From the NCBI GenBank assembly GCA_949126835.1, contig OX421499.1:7891026-7955025 (forward strand): a stretch of DNA of 64,000 nucleotides, given 5' to 3'. Source of the DNA: Anisus vortex. Its lineage: Eukaryota; Mollusca; Gastropoda; Planorbidae. Position 1 is the stretch's first letter; the number at the start of each line of letters is the position of its first letter. A model generated the notes under the pieces. It did no database searches, was not told where the DNA came from, and saw only the letters and a list, made by a program, of their open reading frames with translations. Shown in pieces: positions 58,233 through 64,000 of the stretch. Made by a program: the position numbers and the translations under genes.

Positions 58233-58288
58233 CTGAGTTGGTCGACACAAAAAAAGAAGTCTTTTGAAGTTCACTATTTTGACTCCTT
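58232..58288 (+). other. Unexpanded tandem-array site
   Basis: This short segment (GTCTGAGTTGGTCGACACAA through GAAGTTCACTATTTTGACTC) is the single-copy counterpart of the 14-, 40- and 25-bp arrays in units A, B and C. No repeat is present. Confidence 0.75.
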
Positions 58289-58289
58289 A

Positions 58290-58383
58290 TGGGAAACAGT
58301 GTCTGGGCAGCGTTCGGCTGGCATATCAAAAGTAATCGTTTCGAATTCCGGTGAATGGTATAATTTATTCCTGGGTCTGATGG
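58290..58383 (+). mobile_element. tRNA-derived SINE head, truncated
   Basis: Same truncation as in unit B. The A-box-like part is TGTCTGGGCAGCG and the B-box-like part CGTTTCGAATTCCGG. Confidence 0.7.
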
Positions 58384-59152
58384 TTTATGTTTCAAAATTA
58401 AATGACCATGGAAGCCTACAAAATGAATTGTAATAATCTGAAGTTTGAAATAGTATCAATATTGAAAATTGAAAATACAATACAGTAGGCCTACAAATAC
58501 AACAATGGCGAAAATAAAACAATTAATGCGTTTAAAATATAATAATAATTAAGAACTTTATTTCAACATATGGTCATATAACCCCCTTGAACAGCAGATC
58601 GCCAGGCGAAAGTGGCGGTGGATTAGGCACGTTCTACGAAAACCCTCACAGTACATCACCCATGAGGCTCTGCAATGAAACCCCCAGGTAAAAAAAAAAC
58701 GGGTTGGTCGCCCTAAGAACACCTGGAGACGCTCCTGCCAAGAGGAAATGAAAATCTTTAGCCCACAATCGAGTGCGCTGGAGAGCTGTTGATGAGGCCC
58801 TATGTTTCACAAGAAACCACAGGAACTTTGCAAGTAAGTATTTGTCATCGAATCACATCCTAGCGTCTCCTTTTTTTTGTCTTGTACAATCTAGCCTTTC
58901 TTGCATAGCCTACGTTTGTACTATCTGGCCATTCCGACAAACTGTTGTTATCCAGCCTCAATGTTAGAATGTGTACGTTATTTTTCAAACAAGAAATAGT
59001 ATTGATGTTGTCTCTTTAAGCTTTGCTTAAGCCCTTCCGTATGACAGTCAGGGTTGAAAGAGTTAAATTATAGTCTTGGCTGTTCCTGGCTGAACATCTG
59101 GTTACAATGCTTTCACTCATGATTTATATTTATAGACATGTATAAATGATTA
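58384..59152. other. Unit D distal region before the LINE
   Basis: Aligned with 29,880-30,660 of unit B. No intact gene; contains the LINE C-terminal fragment at 58,590-58,830. Confidence 0.5.
58590..58830 (+). pseudogene. LINE ORF C-terminal fragment, unit D copy
   Basis: Counterpart of 30,090-30,335, with RHVLRKPSQYITHEALQ-like reading (frameshifted) and NTWRRSCQEEMK. Decayed. Confidence 0.65.
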
Positions 59153-61433
59153 TGTTTTAAAGGTTTTTATCGCCGGGGGTGGTAGTGGGGATAAGCTCCC
59201 ACTTCCTATAAAATTCTCCCATTGGCATGCGTCTCAAATAGCCTCTGACAACCAAGTCCAGCTCCTGGACTTCCCGTGTGGCTTAGCTACTAAGTCCGGC
59301 AAAACCGTTTCTACTGAAAGGAGAAGGAGCATAGACGTTTCACTGGCGCCTTAAAACCAGTCGCTTCGGGCAGATGGGGCTCGTTAACCTTGGATGATAT
59401 CCTGTCTAGGAGAAGGATACTCTGACTTCAAACCTTCGCTGCCTTGCGGCTTACCCCTTCACGGTAAAGGCTAAGGGAGTAAACCCTGACACAAAATCAG
59501 GAGCTGGAGTCCCTAAGGTGGTTTGACGTTGTAACGTCATCACCGGCAACTCCTGCGGCGCATCTGAAGCCAAGATGTATCATTTTGTCGCTCCCTTGGA
59601 TCCGTGAGCTGCGAGGAGAGGGGGGGGGGCTGCTGCATGGGCACCAGCTGGCTCTCCATATTATTTCTCCCAGGCTCTGTAGCTCAACTGGAGAGGACAC
59701 GCCAGCGACATCGCAAGATGCCGACCCAACACGAGAGGGGGTAGTTACCGTTTATAAGCTCGTCTATTTGGCGAAGGATACGGTGGGAGAGGTCGTTGTA
59801 CCTCATTGGATGGCTACCGCACGCCTCAAGCTGGGCAGCCTCCATCCAGTTAGGGGCCGTCTCGCCATGTCTTACCTGCCCCACTGGGTGCGTGGGGATC
59901 AGAGAGGCATCTCTCAAAAAGTAGGCCAAAAAACAACCGCACCAGGCAACTTAAAAACAAGAAAGAAGCATCCAGCTCTTCGGGTTGCTAGCTGGAACGT
60001 CAGGACCATGTGTCTCGGCCTCACCCCAAACCCCCACCAAATCGATGATGCAAGAAAGACTTCCGTTATTGACAGGGAACTTTTGCCAGCTCCAGGAGAA
60101 GTGTCAGGAACAGCAGATGTCTCTCCATATAGCCTTCATCGACCTCACAAAGGCATTTGATCTGGTCAGTCGAGACGGACTATTCAGCTTGCTGCAAAAG
60201 ATTGGATGCCCACCACATCTGCTTGCAATGGTCAGGTCCTTCCACGTCAACATGCATAGCACTGTTTGCTACAATGGCGCAACCTCCAAGGAATTCCCAG
60301 TCAGCAGCGGAGTTAAACAGGGCTGCGTCCTCGCGCCTTCGCTCTTTGGCATCTTTTTCTCTATGCTACTCCGACACGCCTTAAAGGACTGCAGTGAGGG
60401 TGTCTTCATCCACACCAGATCTGATGGCAAGCTCTACAACATAGCGCGTCTTCGTGCCAAGACCAAAGTCACAAAGGTACTCATTCCCGAGATGCTCTTT
60501 GCTGATGACGCAGCCTTGACATCACACACCGAAGACGGACTCCAGCAGCTTGTCACTTGCTTCTCCCACGCATGCAAGGAGTTCGGCCTTACTGTAAGCC
60601 TAAAAAAGACTAACGTTATGGCTCAGGGCACAGAGACCCCTCCAAACATTGTCATCGATGGACACACCTTGGTGGATGTCGAGAACTTCACCTACTTTGG
60701 ATCCTCTATCTCGTGTTCGCAGTCCATCGACTCGGAGATCAACAGCAGGATCGCCAAGGCAGCCACATTCATGGCCCAACTGAAACAGCCAGTGTGGGAC
60801 AACTCCAGCCTCACCGAGAAGACTAGACTGCGCGTCTACCAATCCTGTGTACTCAGCACTCCTCTATATGGCTGTGAGTCATGGAACACCTACGCGAGGC
60901 ATGAAAGGAAGCTCAACAGTTTCCATATGAGGTGCCTACGGCGCATACTGCGGATCCAGTGGCAGGATAGGGTCTCCAATACAGAGGTGTTTAGCGATAA
61001 ACGTCTGCCTCAGGTGGCTCGGTCATGTAAGGAGGAGGAATGCAGGCCGCATCCCCAAAGACCTACTTTATGGAGAGCTGGTTGAAGGTCATAGAAAAAC
61101 AGATGCCCGAAACTGCGCTTCAAGGAATGTGTAAAAGGACCTGATTCAGAGCTTCATTGACCTCGACAATTGGGAATGTCAAGCTGCTGACCGATCAACC
61201 TGGAGGCTCGCAGTCAGGCGTGGCACATCGTGTGCAGAAACTGTGCGAAACAAGACTGCCATTCAGAAAAGAGCGAGGCAGAAACACCTGTTACAACAGC
61301 CATCCGCCTTCAAATGCCTCAATTGCGGCAGGGATTGCCACTCCTGAGTTGGTCTACACAGCCATTCTCAGCGGTGCAGCTGGACATCTCACCCATGAAG
61401 CTACGCCATCGTTTCTCGAGACGGACGGATGCC
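59153..61433 (+). mobile_element. LINE insertion specific to unit D
   Basis: GC-richer than its surroundings, starting near TTATCGCCGGGGGTGG and ending GACGGACGGATGCCGAATTA. Unit B is continuous across the site (AAATGATTA then AGGGCTTATT at about 30,657), so the insertion came after the B/D split. The 59,153-59,960 part looks like a 5' untranslated region with a G run at 59,618. The 3' end lacks a poly(A) tail. The coding relic spans 59,970-61,430. Confidence 0.85.
59970..61430 (+). pseudogene. LINE endonuclease/reverse transcriptase, internally deleted
   Basis: It begins with the start of an apurinic-type endonuclease (LRVASWNVRTMC at 59,980) and jumps near 60,085 into the reverse transcriptase in another frame: AFIDLTKAFDLVSRDGLF (motif A), SSGVKQGCVLAPSLFGIFF (B), LFADDAALTSHTEDGLQ (C), then FTYFGSSIS, TRLRVYQSCVLSTPLYGCES and RCLRRILRIQWQDRVSN. 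A frameshift near 61,005 leads into GHVRRRNAGRIPK. The C-terminus is a CCHH-type finger (FKCLNCGRDCHS, stop, VGLHSHSQRC) at 61,310-61,360. Most of the endonuclease and the RT finger domain are deleted. Non-autonomous and dead, though the palm reads well, so the copy is fairly young. Confidence 0.9.
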
Positions 61434-63290
61434 GAATTAAGGGCTTATTAAATGATAGATTATTTAGAGTTGAAAATGAAAGGATTATAATATATTATAT
61501 AATTTAATATAAATCCTAATAAATGTGCACACATATCGTAATTTTTACATTAAGAAAAGGCTAAAAGCTAATGTTAATGCAACTTATAAACATGTGCCGG
61601 TTTAAACATGTAAAAAGTTATTGGTCGCTAATTAAGGCTATGGTAATATAATTGTATAGATTACTTGTTTAATTCTGCAAATTTAAATGAAACAAAATGT
61701 CCTTCTTTTTGTCTCCCCATATCCTCTTTTTGATACCTATACTTCTGGCAACCGTAATCCTAATCCTACCAATGACTATAGTCTATAACTTATCATGACT
61801 CCATGACGACATTCTGTCTACAATCTACCAGACGCTTCGTAAGACACTGAGAGATTCTTAGATAAATAGTCATTTTAAAAAAGTCTAAAAATCTTTCTCT
61901 TAAACTAGTGGATGTGTACATTAGATCTACGTACCAATGTATACCAAAAGCAATTTGTGCATTCTTAATGTATTAGGATTCTTAAATTTGCGTGAATAAA
62001 ACAACCATCACAAGACGTTTAATAAAAATGCAAAGAACTTCCGCACCACAATGCACAACACTAATAAACAACATAATTAAAATTGAGTCTGGCCTATATA
62101 AATATGTTAACAGCATTCCTTTTTCAGTGGCTTTTAAATGACCAAGCCAGACTGTTATATTATAACAAAAGAAATATCATCAGACAAATCTTTTTCTACT
62201 TTTCTGTTCAATGAGGTCTATGCACAATTCCTTAGAGACAGAAATTCGATCACGTGATGCACTGTTAACTAAAAAAAAATGGCTGATTTCACATTGATCT
62301 TAATGGCACCTAAACCGTTAGGTGATGCTCTGAGCAGAACGAATCTCGTGACCTTCCGGTTTCAATAACACTTTCTGCTTTGAGGCATCTCAGGATAGGC
62401 TAGACTTCATAACGCGCACTCTAAGACGCCCATCTCGATGAACATTGCTCTTTATTTTACCAACCATGGTGCCCGTTTCGAATTCGATTGCCGGATTTCG
62501 ACGAGATCAATGGTCGAGATTACCGAGTCGCACGGACCTCTTTGTACAGGCGACCCGATAAAAACACTTTGAACATCACCAGGTCTAATCAGTTGTTTAA
62601 TTTCGACAATATTACCGGGAAACCAACCCACAAAGGCTAGTTTCGTTTCTCCTCCGGGACAGAATACCACAGAATCCGTACTGCACACAATCGTGAAACT
62701 TGTGATGCCATCCCAGTTAATATTTATATTGCATTATATAGTCTCCCTCTAAATCTTGATATTATATTCCGAGAAGAGCTCACTCTCCTGACAGTAAACC
62801 AGCCAGTGTGTATATCAATTGCATTATCATGTTTTTTTTATATTTCAAAGTGCCCAATAATACTAACATGACTCGCGAGTTTTTGCTTGCCGTTTTTGTG
62901 TTTGTTGGTTCAACCTTGTTTACCCCAGCGAATAATGTATGGAGTGTATTGGTCCGTAACATCGCGTCCACTCGGAGTTCTAAAAGTTTTTTGATGTCGC
63001 TAGGACGGTCTAAATTTTCTAAATTTGCAAATAATCTCCTCATTCTACCACTATCCTTATAATCCAGATCTAGGCAGGTTGTACTCCATTTTTTTTTCCA
63101 TTTTTCTTCCAGGCATGCCCGCTTGACATCTGCGGATCTTTAATTGTATTCCCGGCTGTCTTCAGTAGGCTAGTACCCGTTCTTGCTGCTATCTATGTTG
63201 CTCCGACCTAGGCTTTGACCAGCCTGATAAGCGCGGTCGTCCAGAATGTAGGCCTACTTCCATCCTTCATAAGACTTTGGTATAACTATA
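61434..63290. other. Unit D distal block
   Basis: Continues unit D after the LINE, aligned with 30,660-31,300, 53,200-54,080 and 14,400-15,926 plus 23,767-24,145. It includes an end of the CAATGAGGTC element (62,210-62,320) and the coding-like block. The 84-codon plus-strand frame at 62,808-63,062 (MTREFLLAVFVFVG) looks signal-like, but its unit A counterpart is not conserved. Confidence 0.5.
62333..62690 (-). pseudogene. Coding-like conserved block, unit D copy
   Basis: A minus-strand frame 62,688-62,452 reads SVVFCPGGETKLAFVGWFPG, NIVEIKQLIRPGDVQSVFIG, ISTIDLVEIRQSNSKRA and ends early. The following nucleotides in another frame give VHRDGRLRVRVMKSSLS and KQKVLLKPEGHEI, as in unit C. Not recognised. 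Possibly an exon of a gene duplicated with the ZNF, or part of its lost 5' exons. Confidence 0.4.
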
Positions 63291-63449
63291 CGAGCTATGA
63301 CTTTTGTAAAGTATGTATACACCGTGTGGAACCATCAGAAATGACAAAAAAATATATCAAGTGGTTAAAATATCGACTATGATGGGGAAAACTATCTTCA
63401 TAACAAACATCAAAATAACAATAAATCTTGGTCACTTTTATTATTATTA

Positions 63450-63874
63450 CTCCCTTTATTTTAAGTTGCATTGTCTGCAATGGTGCAAAAATTGGCTTCG
63501 ATTTTTCGACCACTTCCCGTGGTCCGATCGAGCTGAAATTTGGACAGCAGATTTGTGGCGCCTAACAATACATACTATCAAATTTTCAAAACAACTTAAT
63601 AATACTACACTTATGACAATATTCATTTCTTAAAAGAAAAGTATAAGAAATATTTTGATTTCGCGTTAAAAATGCCTGTGCAAATTTTTTTAGTTTTTCG
63701 GCGCAAAGCTAGAAAAAAAAATTATGCGCTAAGATTATTTTTAGAACAATTCATACTGAGTAAGGAGATATTTTTGAGATTACCAACACAGATATTTTTC
63801 TGTACGTTTCATTTGCAGTAGTCAATCAATTGTTTAATTACATGATGGTAAACTTAGTTTGCAAATAAAGGGAG
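63450..63874. mobile_element. TA-flanked MITE, CTCCCTTTATTT ends, copy 2
   Basis: Same family as 34,434-34,838, with TA at 63,448-63,449 and 63,875-63,876. It interrupts unit E after CACTTTTATT. As in copy 1, homology continues to about 63,907. Confidence 0.75.
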
Positions 63875-63937
63875 TATAATAAAAACGTCGTTTTTATGGT
63901 TTTCTTGTTAAAAGACATCATCTTTATACCATATGTC

Positions 63938-64000
63938 CCTCAAAGGACCACTTCGTTCTGCCGACTCCTCGCTTCTGGAAGTGCCCCAATTCTCTCTGAC
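63938..64000 (+). pseudogene. CR1/L2-like LINE fragment, cut by window end
   Basis: The plus strand reads YVPQRT, then after a frameshift RSADSSLLEVPQFSL, matching YAPQRDLCSADSSLLVVPRF at 22,690-22,760. It continues beyond the window. Confidence 0.7.

Larger units (their letters stand above)
54573..63295 (-). repeat. Paralogous unit D (ZNF4 unit)
   Basis: Order: 3' flank (54,573-56,465), ZNF4, 5' flank, unexpanded array site (58,232-58,288), SINE head, LINE C-terminal fragment, inserted LINE, distal block. It shares the truncated SINE and LINE fragment with unit B. Confidence 0.75.
63295..64000. repeat. Start of paralogous unit E
   Basis: 63,295-63,440 matches the beginnings of units B and C (GTAAAGTATGTATACACCG, ACTATGATGGG). 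After the MITE the unit resumes at about 63,908 (AAAAGACATCATCT, as in 36,115). The window ends inside it. Confidence 0.7.

Noticed and set aside
59684..59929. Minus-strand frames in the LINE 5' part (59,497-59,929) and at 60,600-60,842
   Set aside because: Antisense shadows of GC-richer LINE sequence with no domain.
62808..63062. An 84-codon plus-strand frame with a hydrophobic start (MTREFLLAVFVFVG), resembling a secreted protein
   Set aside because: The counterpart in unit A diverges in the hydrophobic part and stops; no coding pattern across copies.

Overview
The window is eukaryotic: AT-rich, sparse in coding sequence and full of transposon relics of animal type (hAT, piggyBac, Harbinger and THAP-bearing DNA elements, several LINE families, a tRNA-derived SINE). 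Long C2H2 zinc-finger (ZNF) open reading frames point to a metazoan. The SINE style and LINE mix are compatible with a mollusc, perhaps a gastropod, but that is an impression and not a demonstration. No tRNA, rRNA, CRISPR array or operon was seen.

From about 7.26 kb to the end the window is a series of paralogous units in one orientation: A (7.26-24.1 kb), B (24.1 to about 33 kb), C (36.0-54.1 kb), D (54.6-63.3 kb) and the start of E (from 63.3 kb). Each full unit reads: conserved 3' flank, minus-strand ZNF gene, conserved 5' flank with decayed fingers, a tandem-repeat site, SINE or LINE debris, and a distal conserved block. Shared insertions pair A with C and B with D, so the cluster looks like a duplicated two-unit block. 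ZNF2 (27,157-28,431, 15 fingers) and ZNF4 (56,466-57,239, 9 fingers) have intact frames. ZNF3 (40,467-41,573, 13 fingers) has lost its end. ZNF1 (10,916-11,851) has a nonsense codon and runs into an antisense LINE.

At the same place 0.8-1 kb upstream of each ZNF, three units carry three unrelated tandem arrays: a 14-bp repeat (A, about 1 kb), a 40-bp repeat (B, 0.3 kb) and a 25-bp repeat (C, 9.9 kb). Unit D keeps the unexpanded sequence, and all three repeat units can be traced to it. This is the most unusual structural feature.

Other points: a 7.8-kb element (15,927-23,758) with perfect 24-bp inverted ends and a perfect 8-bp target duplication holds nested hAT, piggyBac, MITE and LINE relics. 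Comparing paralogous units shows repeated small insertions that turn TA into TAGGCCTA or close variants, which may be excision footprints of a TA-targeting transposon. The first 7.2 kb lies outside the unit series and contains a hAT relic, a second TIR element and a THAP relic.

All alignments and counts were made by eye from the sequence; no database search was possible.
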